The notes under the pieces are model-generated. The model had not been told where the DNA came from. It worked only from the letters and a program-made list of their open reading frames with translations, and did not search any database. The position numbers and the translations under genes were made by a program. A DNA stretch of 64,000 nt. Source: Acetobacteraceae bacterium. GTDB taxonomy: Bacteria; Pseudomonadota; Alphaproteobacteria; Acetobacterales; Acetobacteraceae. Where the stretch lies: assembly GCA_947475245.1 (NCBI GenBank), contig CANJLW010000001.1:162025-226024 (forward strand), in the 5' to 3' direction. Below are positions 39,612 through 48,565 of the stretch, piece after piece; the stretch's first letter is position 1; each line of letters starts with the position of its first letter.

Positions 39612-41152
39612 CCCGTGGAGACGTAGACATCGTTGAACCTGTCGTCGCCCGACGGCAGGTATGGTTCAAGGTTCAGAATGCATCCGGCCTTATAGGCATA
39701 GACATTGGCGCGGGTGATCATCGGCATCGTCGCCGCGCTGTCGGAAATCTCGCGCGCCAGATCCTGCATCACGCCGATCCGCCGAGGGTCCGTCGCGGCC
39801 ATGCGGCGCGCCTGATTGATCAGTTCGTCGATCCGCGGGCTTGCCGATCCGCCGGGCGCATAGGAACCGCCGTTACCGACGATCTCGTGCACCGTCATGA
39901 TCGGATCGCTGCGCCCGCCATAGCGACCCATCAGAATGTCGCCGCGGGTCGGCGGTCTGTAGAATTGCGGGAACTGCGACACGTCCACGACATCGAACTT
40001 CATGCGAATGCCGACTTCCGCCAGATTGGCCTGCAGGGCTTCCGCGACCTGACGATACTCACTGTTGTTCAGCAGCAGGTCCGTCAATTCGAACCCGTCC
40101 TTCAAACCGGCTTCGGCCAGCAAGGCCTTGGCCTTCTTCTGGTCAAACGGATACCTGGTTTCCAGTTCCGGCACGTAGAACGGAGATTTGCTCGACCACA
40201 TCTGCGATGTCGGGCGCCCGCTGCCGTTCGTCAGCGCATCCGCGATGGCCTCTCGGTCGATGGCATGCATGATTGCTCTGCGCACGCGAAGATCGCCCAG
40301 CGGTCCCTTTTTCAGGTTCGGATAGATCAGCCAAAGCGCGTTTTTCTCAACCACCTCGATGTGCAGCCCCGCGCTTTTCGCCTCGGGGATTTGGCGCGGA
40401 TCGATCAGCGCGATATTCGCCTGTCCCGAGCGCAAGGCGTTAAGCCGAGCGCGTCCGTCGGGGACATAATGGTGCTCGAAGGCGGCGGGGCGGTTTTTCG
40501 TGCCTCCCCAATAGTTGTCGACCCGAGTCATCACGGTTTTGACATTCGGATCGAACGATTTCAGCCGAAATGGGCCGGCGCCGATTGGCTGAAGTGCGCT
40601 GCCGACGACGCCTTCCTTCAATGCCGCCGGGCTGATCATCATGCCGGAGTTCGACGCCAGCCAGAATTCGATCTGCCCGCTGGGTGCCTTCAGCTTCAGG
40701 CGGATCGTGTCCTCGGCAAGCACTTCGACCGACGATACCAGCTTGAACGTCTCGATCATCGTCGTGCCGACGCGCCCGCCCAGACCCGCCATACGCTCAA
40801 AGTTACGGCGCACCGCTTCGGCGTTCACCGGCAAACCGTCGTGGAAGGTGATGCCCGGCCGCAGCTTCAAGGTCAGCTCGGTCAGGTCGTCGTTCCGCGT
40901 CCAGGACTGCGCCAACCCAGGCTCCGGATTGCCCGCGCCGTTCAGGCGGATCAGCGGATCGAAGATCGCCATCAGCGCTTCGTGCGAATAGCTGCTGTTA
41001 TTCTGCGGTTCGGCCGGGTCCAACGTCTCATTGCCCGCCATGTCGTAGTAGATCAGCGTGGCATTGGGATTGGGTTCGGTGGCCCAGGCGTTTGCCTGGA
41101 TCCCGCCGAACAGCACGGCCATGAGGAGTATCGCGCGGAGGCTTCGTCCCAT
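39602..41152 (-). CDS. Family 5 ABC binding protein, array member 5 (first in operon)
   Basis: This 516-residue paralogue has its start at the ATG beginning MGRSLRAILLMAVLFGG, with a signal peptide cut near AWATEP. The longer frame to 41335 runs into the control region and is rejected. Landmarks are YYDMAGNETLDPAEPQNNSS, FHDGLPVNAEAVRRNFERMA, and LKKGPLGDLRVRRAIMHAID. It ends FNDVYVSTGCK. A 195-base gap separates it from the upstream importer operon, the likely site of its promoter. Confidence 0.92.
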   Translation of the reverse strand: MGRSLRAILLMAVLFGGIQANAWATEPNPNATLIYYDMAGNETLDPAEPQNNSSYSHEALMAIFDPLIRLNGAGNPEPGLAQSWTRNDDLTELTLKLRPGITFHDGLPVNAEAVRRNFERMAGLGGRVGTTMIETFKLVSSVEVLAEDTIRLKLKAPSGQIEFWLASNSGMMISPAALKEGVVGSALQPIGAGPFRLKSFDPNVKTVMTRVDNYWGGTKNRPAAFEHHYVPDGRARLNALRSGQANIALIDPRQIPEAKSAGLHIEVVEKNALWLIYPNLKKGPLGDLRVRRAIMHAIDREAIADALTNGSGRPTSQMWSSKSPFYVPELETRYPFDQKKAKALLAEAGLKDGFELTDLLLNNSEYRQVAEALQANLAEVGIRMKFDVVDVSQFPQFYRPPTRGDILMGRYGGRSDPIMTVHEIVGNGGSYAPGGSASPRIDELINQARRMAATDPRRIGVMQDLAREISDSAATMPMITRANVYAYKAGCILNLEPYLPSGDDRFNDVYVSTGCK

Positions 41153-41347
41153 TGTCTTGTGCTTTCGCTGTGTGACCGACCAGGAGTTAGTCGCGAGGAC
41201 GGCGAAAGCCTTGAACGAACGACCGCATGACCGGCGTTCGGACGATGTCTGCTCCCTGTGCCCGCGTCCGTTCTCCGAACCCGTTATTATCCGCCTAAGA
41301 TGCCTTGGACGCCGGTCGCTGTCTACCGGACACAACCGTATCTGGAT

Positions 41348-42337
41348 TTATCCGGGATGCAGGTGGCAACTGACGGCCTGACCGTCGCCCAAAGCCGTCA
41401 AGGCAGGGATTTCGGTCTTGCAACGCGCCATCGCGACGGGACAGCGCGTATGGAACCGACACCCCGATGGCGGGTTCAGCGCGCTCGGCACTTCGCCGGT
41501 GACGATCTGCCGAGGCCGCGCGGCCTCGATCGCCGGGCTGGGAATGGGGATCGCCGACAACAGCGCCTGCGTATAGGGATGCAGAGGGCGCGCGTACAGC
41601 GTTTCCCGTTTGGCGATCTCGACGATCTGGCCCAGGTACATCACGGCGATGCGGTCGCTGATATGGCGCACCACCGCCAGATCGTGGGCGATGAAGATCG
41701 TGCCGATGCCCATCCGCGCCTGAAGGTCCTGCAACAGGTTCACCACCTGCGCCTGGATGGACACATCCAACGCCGATACCGGTTCGTCGCAAATCAGCAG
41801 TGCCGGCTCGACCGCCAGGGCGCGCGCGATGGCGATGCGCTGGCGTTGCCCGCCGGAAAATTCGTGTGGGTATCGCCCCGCCATTTCCTTGGTCAGGCCG
41901 ACCGTGGACAGCAGGTCCAGCACTTTGGCCCGCCGCGCCCCGGAGTCGCCGATGCGGTGCACATCCAAGGGTTCGCCGACGATATCCGCGACCGTCATCC
42001 TTGGGTTCAGCGAACCGAACGGGTCTTGATACACCATCTGCATGCGCCGACGGATCGGCAGCATCTGCTTGCGATCGAAGCGGGTGATATCCGTGCCTTC
42101 GAACACGATCTGCCCGCCGGTCGGTTCCAACATGCGCAGCAGCGCCAGCCCGGTGGTGGATTTTCCGCACCCGCTTTCGCCGACCAGGCCCAGCGTTTCG
42201 CCGGGCATCACGCTGAACGACACGCCGTCGACCGCGCGCACGCGCCCGACCTCCTTCTGCGCGATCACACCGCTATAGACGGGAAAGTGGACTTGCAGGT
42301 TTTCCACCCGCAGCAGGGGAACAGGTTCAGGTGTCAT
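41348..42337 (-). CDS. Second importer: ATPase, DppF/OppF type
   Basis: This 329-residue ATPase has Walker A GESGCGKST, signature SGGQRQRIAIAR, Walker B LLICDEPVSALD and a C-terminal GCRFHTRCPVAMARC extension. It is the last gene of a five-gene unit (permease, permease, binding protein, ATPase, ATPase) and overlaps the preceding ATPase by 11 bases. It resembles the DppF of the neighbouring importer but differs in its N-terminal 30 residues. Confidence 0.94.
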   Translation of the reverse strand: MTPEPVPLLRVENLQVHFPVYSGVIAQKEVGRVRAVDGVSFSVMPGETLGLVGESGCGKSTTGLALLRMLEPTGGQIVFEGTDITRFDRKQMLPIRRRMQMVYQDPFGSLNPRMTVADIVGEPLDVHRIGDSGARRAKVLDLLSTVGLTKEMAGRYPHEFSGGQRQRIAIARALAVEPALLICDEPVSALDVSIQAQVVNLLQDLQARMGIGTIFIAHDLAVVRHISDRIAVMYLGQIVEIAKRETLYARPLHPYTQALLSAIPIPSPAIEAARPRQIVTGEVPSALNPPSGCRFHTRCPVAMARCKTEIPALTALGDGQAVSCHLHPG

Positions 42338-43304
42338 GCAGGAAACACGCGGACAGGTGGTTGGGGGCGACTTCGCGCAGCACCGGAACCGCTTCGCCGC
42401 ATCGCGCGTGCACGTTTCGGCAGCGCGGGGCGAAGGCGCATCCCGGCGGCAGCGCGGCCAGGTCCGGCGGCTGCCCGTCGATCGCCGTCAGGCGGCTGCC
42501 CGCCGCTGAATCAAGCCGCGGCACGGATGCCATCAGCCCGATCGTGTAGGGGTGCGATGGTCGTTCGTAGATGTCGGTGGCGGTGCCGGATTCCACCAGC
42601 CGCCCGCCGTACATCACCGCGACGCGATCCGCATAGCGCGCCACCACGCCCAAATCATGCGTGATCAGGATCAGCGACGATCCGGTTTCCCGTGTCACTT
42701 CCTTGAGCAAATCCAGGATTTGCGCCTGCACCGTGACGTCCAGCGCCGTTGTCGGTTCGTCGGCGATCAACAGGCGCGGCGCGTTGGCCAGGGCCATCGC
42801 GATCATGGCCCGTTGCCGCATGCCGCCGGAAAACTGGTGCGGCCAGGCATCGACTCGCCGAGCGGCATCGGGGACGCGGACGCGGGACAGCAGGGTTTTC
42901 GCGGCGTCGATGGCTTTTGCCCAGGGCGTATTGTGATGGACGTTCAACGGTTCGGCGATTTGCATGCCGATCGGCAGGGAGGGATTGAGTGAGCTCATCG
43001 GCTCCTGAAAGATCATCGCGATGCTGTTGCCGCGCACGCGTTGCATCTGATGTTCAGTCAGGTTCAGCAGATTCTGGCCGTCGAACAGCACCTCTCCGCC
43101 CGCGATGCGGCCGGGCGGCGTTGGGATCAGGCGCAGCACCGACAATGCGGTGACGCTTTTGCCCGATCCTGACTCGCCGACGATGGCCAACGTCTCACCC
43201 GGGAAAACATCGAATGAGACGCCGTTCACCGCCCTGACCGTTCCGCGTTCCGTGCGGAACTCGGTCGTCAGATCGCGGACCTGAAGCAGCGGGGAAGGGG
43301 GCAT
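42327..43304 (-). CDS. Second importer: ATPase, DppD/OppD type
   Basis: This 325-residue ATPase has the start at 43304 (MPPSPLLQVRDLTTEF), sharing one base with the binding-protein stop; the longer frame runs into that gene. It has Walker [28 protein letters not shown], signature SGGMRQRAMIAM, Walker [13 protein letters not shown] and a GCAFAPRCRNVHARC extension. Confidence 0.94.
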   Translation of the reverse strand: MPPSPLLQVRDLTTEFRTERGTVRAVNGVSFDVFPGETLAIVGESGSGKSVTALSVLRLIPTPPGRIAGGEVLFDGQNLLNLTEHQMQRVRGNSIAMIFQEPMSSLNPSLPIGMQIAEPLNVHHNTPWAKAIDAAKTLLSRVRVPDAARRVDAWPHQFSGGMRQRAMIAMALANAPRLLIADEPTTALDVTVQAQILDLLKEVTRETGSSLILITHDLGVVARYADRVAVMYGGRLVESGTATDIYERPSHPYTIGLMASVPRLDSAAGSRLTAIDGQPPDLAALPPGCAFAPRCRNVHARCGEAVPVLREVAPNHLSACFLHDT

Positions 43305-45001
43305 CAGAAGCCCATCTTCTTCTTCAACTCCTGGTCGACCCAGATCCGGGCATAGATCGGCCCGGGCCGCACCGCGCCGGCGCGCAGTTCGCCATTGTAG
43401 TTCTTCACCCAGGGCCACCAAGCCGTGTAGTTGTACGGGATGGGCATCCAAATATAGGGCGTGGCTTCCAGAATATCGCGAGTCAACTCCTTGATGATTT
43501 GCTGCCGAGCCGGTTCGTCACGCGTACGGTACATTTCGGCGACCTTGGCGTCGAAGGCGGGGTCGCTGTATTGGGACGGGTTCCACAGTTCCTTGGTCAC
43601 GAAGCTTTTGTGCAGGCTACGTGTCGGGTTGGTGTGGCCGTTGTTCATGAAATAGCCGGGGGCGTTGGTCTTCGATGTCATCGCCGACAGGAAGGCGGCG
43701 TATTCCATCGTCTGCACCTCGATCTTCACGCCCACCTGTTCAAGATATGCGGCGACCAGCGGCACCAGATCGAGATGATCGGGGTTACAGGCGCAGACCT
43801 GAACCTTGAACGTGAAGCCCTTGGCATAGCCCGCCTCGGCCAGCAGTTTCTTGGCCTTGGCCGGATCGTATTTGTACAGATCCTTGATCGAATCCGGCAT
43901 GGCCGACAGCGGCTCGAAGTAGCCGTTGTAATCGGGGTGCTGCGGATAGGCGAAGAGTTCGGCGTTGCCGCCGTAATAGGCGCTGACGATTTCCTGCTTG
44001 TTGACCGCGTAGTTCAGCGCGCGCCGCACGCGGATATCGTCGAACGGCTTCGTGTCGGTGCGCATTGCCAGGAACGTGCCGGACATGTTCAGCCAGCGCG
44101 ACCATTGCAGTTGCGGCGCGGTCTTCTTCAGACTCTCGACGTTCTGCCAACGGATGGTTTCCAGGATGTCGAGCTTGCCGGTGCGCAGCGACGACACCTG
44201 CGTCGCCTCGTCCTTGATGGTGCGATAGACGACTTTATCGACGAACGGCAGCTTGTACTCGACGCCGTCGATCTTTTCCTTGTCCCAGTAGCCGGGGTTT
44301 TTCGTATAGGTGTTGGAATTGCCCTGTACGAAGTCGGTCAGTTGGAACGGTCCGGTGCCGACCGCGTTCTTCCAGTTCGCGATGCCGGCGTCGGCGAGTT
44401 CCTTGGGATAGATCGGCGAGTAATAGCCCCAGCCGAAGCGGTAATCCCACTCCGCGTGAAATTCCTTGAACACGAAATCGACGTTGTACTTGCCGCGCGC
44501 CGTGACGTTTTCGACATAGTCGAAATAGCCAGGCTGCGCCTTGGCGCTGCCGGCGAGCCGGCGATAGCTGAAGATCACGTCGTCCGCGGTCAGTTCCCGC
44601 GCCGCCATCACGCCGGGCTTTTCGGGGAACATTACGCCCTCGCGCAGCTTGACCTCCACGCGCAGGGGATTTTCTTTCCACTCCCAGCTTTCCGCCAGTT
44701 CGCCGCGGATCGCGTCCGACGGCAGGAACGCATCGGCGTAGAACCTGTGCTTGCCGCCGCTTTTCGCGCTTTTCGACAGGTCGGCCGCGAACAACTGTTC
44801 CAGATAGTTGCCGGTGTCGTGGTTCAGCTTCCAGTTCCAGTCCGCGGGATCGAACGACAGCGCCGACAGCGTGACATAGACGGTGCCGATTTCCAGCGAG
44901 CCACCGGGTCGAGGCACTTCCGCCGCTTGCGTGGCGGGGGCGGACAGCAGGCATCCCAGCGCCAAAGCGCCGGCGCGGATCGTTCGGCCGAACCGAGTCA
45001 T
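43304..45001 (-). CDS. Second importer: family 5 binding protein
   Basis: This 565-residue periplasmic protein has a signal peptide (RAGALALGCLLSAPATQA) and a strong AGAGGAAGGAAA-like ribosome site before the ATG at 45001. It has LAESWEWKENPLRVEVKLREGVMF split from LTADDVIFSYRRL, FDDIRVRRALNYAVNKQEI and KKLLAEAGYAKGFTF. It is longer than, and clearly different from, the five array members and lacks their Cys-Lys ending, so this operon probably serves another ligand. Confidence 0.93.
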   Translation of the reverse strand: MTRFGRTIRAGALALGCLLSAPATQAAEVPRPGGSLEIGTVYVTLSALSFDPADWNWKLNHDTGNYLEQLFAADLSKSAKSGGKHRFYADAFLPSDAIRGELAESWEWKENPLRVEVKLREGVMFPEKPGVMAARELTADDVIFSYRRLAGSAKAQPGYFDYVENVTARGKYNVDFVFKEFHAEWDYRFGWGYYSPIYPKELADAGIANWKNAVGTGPFQLTDFVQGNSNTYTKNPGYWDKEKIDGVEYKLPFVDKVVYRTIKDEATQVSSLRTGKLDILETIRWQNVESLKKTAPQLQWSRWLNMSGTFLAMRTDTKPFDDIRVRRALNYAVNKQEIVSAYYGGNAELFAYPQHPDYNGYFEPLSAMPDSIKDLYKYDPAKAKKLLAEAGYAKGFTFKVQVCACNPDHLDLVPLVAAYLEQVGVKIEVQTMEYAAFLSAMTSKTNAPGYFMNNGHTNPTRSLHKSFVTKELWNPSQYSDPAFDAKVAEMYRTRDEPARQQIIKELTRDILEATPYIWMPIPYNYTAWWPWVKNYNGELRAGAVRPGPIYARIWVDQELKKKMGF

Positions 45002-45053
45002 GCTTTTTCCTTCCTCTGATAAATCTTCTTCAGGTATGCGCGCCCGATCGGGA

Positions 45054-45896
45054 TCATCGGCTGCCCCGCATCCGGGGGTCGAGCAGGTCGCGCAAGGCAT
45101 CGCCCAACATGGCGATCGCGTAGACGACGAATGTCAGGCAAAGCCCCGGCGCCAATGCCAGCCACGGTCCCTGATACATATACGCTCGGCCCGAGCCGCT
45201 GAGCATGCCGCCCCAGGTCGGCGCCGGCGGCGGTACGCCGAACCCCAGAAACGAAAGCCCGGATTCGGCCAGAATGACCGCGCCCACGCGATTGGTGAAC
45301 AGCACGATCAACGGCGGCATGACGTTGGGCAGCACGTGCCGCCACAGGATGCGCAGCGTGCCTGCCCCCATCGACTGCGCGGCATGGACATACATATTCT
45401 CCCGCACTGACACGACGGTGCCGCGGATGATGCGCGAACCGCCGATGCCCAGCAGCAGGCCCAGCACGACGATGATCTGTCCCATGCCCGGCCCCAGGAC
45501 AGAGACGACGACGATCAGGATGATGAGTTCGGGAAAGCTCATCCACGCATCGACGAAGCGCTGGGTCACCAGGTCGGTCTTGCCGCCCAGATAGCCGCTG
45601 ACGATGCCGATGACGGCCGAGATCGCGGTCGCCAACGCGGCGCCGGAGAAGCCGATGATCACTGAAAGCTGTGCGCCGTAAAGGCATCGCGAAAACACGT
45701 CGCGCCCGAGATTGTCGGTGCCGAAGAAGAACTGGCCCGAGGGCGGCTTGACCCGGTTCAACAGGCTGATCTGGTTATACCCGTAGGGCGCGAGGAAATC
45801 CGCGAAGATCCCGCAGAACAGAAACACAAGGCAGATAACCGCGCCGGCCGCGCCAAGCGGCTTTTCGCGCAGCAGCCGAACCAGCAGGCGTTTCAT
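45054..45896 (-). CDS. Second importer: permease, DppC type
   Basis: This 280-residue inner-membrane protein has FLAPYGYNQISL, FGTDNLGRDVFSRCLYGAQLS and an EAA loop AAQSMGAGTLRILWRHVLPNV. Its ATG overlaps the DppB-like stop by 4 bases. A 52-base gap to the binding-protein gene contains that gene's ribosome site only. Confidence 0.94.
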   Translation of the reverse strand: MKRLLVRLLREKPLGAAGAVICLVFLFCGIFADFLAPYGYNQISLLNRVKPPSGQFFFGTDNLGRDVFSRCLYGAQLSVIIGFSGAALATAISAVIGIVSGYLGGKTDLVTQRFVDAWMSFPELIILIVVVSVLGPGMGQIIVVLGLLLGIGGSRIIRGTVVSVRENMYVHAAQSMGAGTLRILWRHVLPNVMPPLIVLFTNRVGAVILAESGLSFLGFGVPPPAPTWGGMLSGSGRAYMYQGPWLALAPGLCLTFVVYAIAMLGDALRDLLDPRMRGSR

Positions 45897-46849
45897 CGGT
45901 AACGCACCTTGGGGTCGAGGAATCCGTAGCTGAGATCCACGATAAGATTGATCAACTGCACGGCCACGCCGACGATCAGGAACACACCGGTCACGATCGG
46001 GTAGTCACGCTGGCTGACGGCGTCGAGCAGCATCAGCCCGGTACCGGGGATAACGAAAATCTGCTCCATGATCACCGCGCCGCCGATCAGGATTGGCGCT
46101 TGCAGCCCGATCAGCGTCACCACCGGGATCAGCGCGTTGCGCAAAGCGTGGCGGATGACCACCAGTCGTTCGTTCAGCCCCTTGGCCCAGGCGGTGCGGA
46201 CGTAGTCCTGGCGCAGAACCTCCAGCATCATCGTGCGCGTCATGCGCATCGTGACCGCCGACAGCGCGCATCCCAGAATGATCGCCGGCGGCATCATCTG
46301 GCCAAGATTGCGCAGCGGATCGACGTGGAAGGCCACGAACTGAATGTCGGGCGACCAGCCCCACCAGATCGACGGAAACACCATCACCAGCGTCCCCATC
46401 CAGAAGCTGGGCACCGCCAGCATCAGGATGGAGAACGAACGCCCGAGATAATCACCCATCGTGTCCTGGCGGATCGCCGCCCAGATGCCCACCGGCAGCG
46501 CGACGCACAACGCGACAAGCAGCGCCAGGAAGCCGAGTTCGAAGGTGATCGGCATGCGCTGGGCGATCAACTCCGTCACCGGCGTGTTCTGCCACAGGGA
46601 ACGACCCAGACTGCCCTCGAACAAGATCGCGCCGACCCAGCGCAGATATTGCCAGTGCACGGGTGTATCGAGGCCGAGAGCCGCTTCGAGTTGAGCGCGG
46701 GACTTCTTGTCGGCGCTGATATCGTTCTGCGACAGCATCAGATCGATGACGTCGCCGGGGATCAGCCGTACGGTGATGAACACGATCAGGCTGGCGAACA
46801 GCAATGTCGGGATTAACGCCAGCAGGCGACGAATGGCATACGCGCGCAT
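45893..46849 (-). CDS. Second importer: permease, DppB type
   Basis: This 318-residue permease is the first gene of the second importer. It has AYAIRRLLALIPTLLFASLI, the conserved ALGLDTPVHWQYLRWV and LGRSLWQNTPV segments, and VRTAWAKGLNERLVVIRHALRNA as the EAA region. The 255-base gap before the divergent TctC gene should hold promoters for both directions, though I see no convincing consensus in it. Confidence 0.94.
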   Translation of the reverse strand: MRAYAIRRLLALIPTLLFASLIVFITVRLIPGDVIDLMLSQNDISADKKSRAQLEAALGLDTPVHWQYLRWVGAILFEGSLGRSLWQNTPVTELIAQRMPITFELGFLALLVALCVALPVGIWAAIRQDTMGDYLGRSFSILMLAVPSFWMGTLVMVFPSIWWGWSPDIQFVAFHVDPLRNLGQMMPPAIILGCALSAVTMRMTRTMMLEVLRQDYVRTAWAKGLNERLVVIRHALRNALIPVVTLIGLQAPILIGGAVIMEQIFVIPGTGLMLLDAVSQRDYPIVTGVFLIVGVAVQLINLIVDLSYGFLDPKVRYR

Positions 46850-47104
46850 ACCCTGGTCAGCCTCGCGGCGTCGGACGGCTTTGCCGTGTCACGATATTCG
46901 TTCTCCCTGTCGCGCCCTGTCTCGGGTTCTCGCTTACCGTCACATTAGGGGAAGCCTGTCAGTGCGGCAATCGGCAAGTCGGCGGTCGCGCGGATGATCG
47001 CGTTTGCCCTGCGGTTTTGGGTGACAGGGGGCGACACAGTGATTTAGCGTCATGGGGTGGAGGTTAATCGCGCGCCAGGCGCGAGCCAAAACAGGGAGTG
47101 AACG

Positions 47105-48082
47105 ATGTCCAAATTACGCCTGCTTGCCGCCTGCGCGGCGGGTATTCTGTCCTTTGCCGTCAGCCTGTCGTCCGCCTTCGCGCAAGGGGCGGAAACCTGG
47201 CCGAACAAGCCCGTGCGTCTGATCGTCAATTTCGGGCCGGGCGGTTCGACCGACAACGCCATGCGGCCCTACGCCGATCGGCTGTCGCGCAATCTCGGGC
47301 AGCAATTCGTCATTGAAAACAAAGGCGGAGCATCCGGAGCGCTCGGCCTGGAAGCCGCCGTCCGTTCGGCGCCCGACGGTTATACCTTTGTGGCGACACC
47401 GGCGCTCAGCGTCACCATCCTGCCCAACATGCGCAAGCTGGCCTTCGATGTCTTCAAGGACCTGATGCCGGTTTCCCAATTCGTCGACGGCACGTTGCTG
47501 GTTGCCGTTCACCCGTCGGTGCCGGCCAATTCCATCCCCGATCTGGTGGCCTATGCCAAGAAGAATCCGGGCAAGCTGAGTTGGGGCACCGCCGGGTTCG
47601 GCGCGCACGGGCATTTGATCGCCGAGGCATTCAAACTCGCCGCCGGGGTGGACATTCTGCATGTGCCGTATCGCGGGGGCGGCGAGGCACTGTCGGACTT
47701 CCTGGCCAACGTCGTGCAAATCCACGCCGATCCAAACACGCTGCCGCATGTAGCCGCCGGCAAGGCGAAGCTGTTGGCGGTGCTGGATCGCCAACGCCAT
47801 CCCGATTACCCCAATGTGCCGATCCTGAAGGAGTTCTATCCAGAGACAGACTTCATCGGCTGGTTCGCGCTCTACGCGCCCGTCGGCACACCGCCGGCGA
47901 TCGTGCGGAAAATGAGCGACGAGTTGAACAAGGTGTCGCGCGATGCCGAGCTGAAGGCACAATTGCAGAAGCTGGCGCTGAACCCGAACATCAGTTCGCC
48001 GGAGGCATTGGCCGCAACGACCCGCAAGGATTACGACCTGTACGGCGGACTGGTGCGGAAGCTGGATTTGCGCATGGATTGA
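47105..48082 (+). CDS. TctC/Bug-type periplasmic solute-binding protein, second orphan
   Basis: This 325-residue protein has the signal peptide RLLAACAAGILSFAVSLSSAFAQ (core only) and the Bug start WPNKPVRLIVNFGPGGSTDN. It also has PYADRLSRNLGQQFVIENKGGASG and TGADILHVPYRGGGEAL-like AAGVDILHVPYRGGGEAL. AGGGAGTG precedes the ATG. It has no TctA/TctB neighbours. It is similar in build to the protein at 13734-14699 but is a separate gene. Confidence 0.92.
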   Translation: MSKLRLLAACAAGILSFAVSLSSAFAQGAETWPNKPVRLIVNFGPGGSTDNAMRPYADRLSRNLGQQFVIENKGGASGALGLEAAVRSAPDGYTFVATPALSVTILPNMRKLAFDVFKDLMPVSQFVDGTLLVAVHPSVPANSIPDLVAYAKKNPGKLSWGTAGFGAHGHLIAEAFKLAAGVDILHVPYRGGGEALSDFLANVVQIHADPNTLPHVAAGKAKLLAVLDRQRHPDYPNVPILKEFYPETDFIGWFALYAPVGTPPAIVRKMSDELNKVSRDAELKAQLQKLALNPNISSPEALAATTRKDYDLYGGLVRKLDLRMD

Positions 48083-48090
48083 CGCAGGGG

Positions 48091-48145
48091 CTCGGGAGAA
48101 GGGGGGCAAACTATCGTGTCGATGACCCCCCTTACCCTGCCCGAG
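48091..48145. repeat. Nested inverted repeat downstream of the TctC gene
   Basis: The outer arms are CTCGGG (48091-48096) and CCCGAG (48140-48145). The inner arms are AAGGGGGG (48099-48106) and CCCCCCTT (48126-48133), with a small ATCG-TGT-CGAT hairpin in the loop. No T-run follows. It could end TctC transcription or be a structured RNA or protein site. Confidence 0.6.
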
Positions 48146-48216
48146 AGGCCATGGTGCCGCGTTCTCACATGCGTGGACTCATACATTGCCGGACGGTAGC
48201 GCTGGGATCGGAATGC

Positions 48217-48253
48217 TTGACACGCGGTGCCAACCCCCCAATATGGGGGTGGC
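48217..48253 (+). promoter_or_regulatory. mqsRA promoter with palindrome over the -10 and ribosome site
   Basis: TTGACA (48217-48222) is followed after 16 bases by CAATAT. Spanning this is an inverted repeat, GCCA(A)CCCCC at 48229-48238 against GGGGGTGGC at 48245-48253, ending at the mqsR ATG. It fits an autoregulatory operator and could also fold over the start in RNA. Confidence 0.5.
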
Positions 48254-48565
48254 ATGAGGCGACGGCAGCCGCATTATTCTTTGTCCCGTGTCAAAGCCGC
48301 GTTCGCCGACCCGGCCCGGATGAACCGGACGATGACGGCGGCCGAAGGGGCAGAGACTCTTGGGTTGGACGAAAACGCGGTGGTCGAGATCATCGCCAGG
48401 CTCGGGGCTCGGGATTTCGACAAGTCGATGCCTTCGGTGATCAATGCCTCGGTCTGGCAGGATGTTTACAAGCCGGTCATCGACGGCCAGGAATTATACG
48501 TAAAGTTTACACTGGATGCGCTCGGCGCGTTGCTATTGATCAGCTTTAAGGGGAACGAGCCATGA
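48254..48565 (+). CDS. mqsR: MqsR-family mRNA interferase toxin
   Basis: MqsR cuts mRNA, mainly at GCU/GCA sites in the E. coli protein. The 103-residue length is close to E. coli MqsR (98). It keeps the opening RQPHYSLSRVKAAF and the core DFDKSM and VWQDVY. The residues equivalent to the E. coli active set are all present: Lys57, Gln69, Tyr82 and Lys99. The ATG at 48254 is preferred to an earlier frame because it gives the normal N-terminus. It overlaps the antitoxin by ATGA, toxin first as in E. coli. Confidence 0.92.
   Translation: MRRRQPHYSLSRVKAAFADPARMNRTMTAAEGAETLGLDENAVVEIIARLGARDFDKSMPSVINASVWQDVYKPVIDGQELYVKFTLDALGALLLISFKGNEP

Noticed and set aside
47041-47104. Promoter for the second TctC gene
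   Set aside because: No convincing -35/-10 or -24/-12 pair could be picked out by eye in the divergent 255-base gap.
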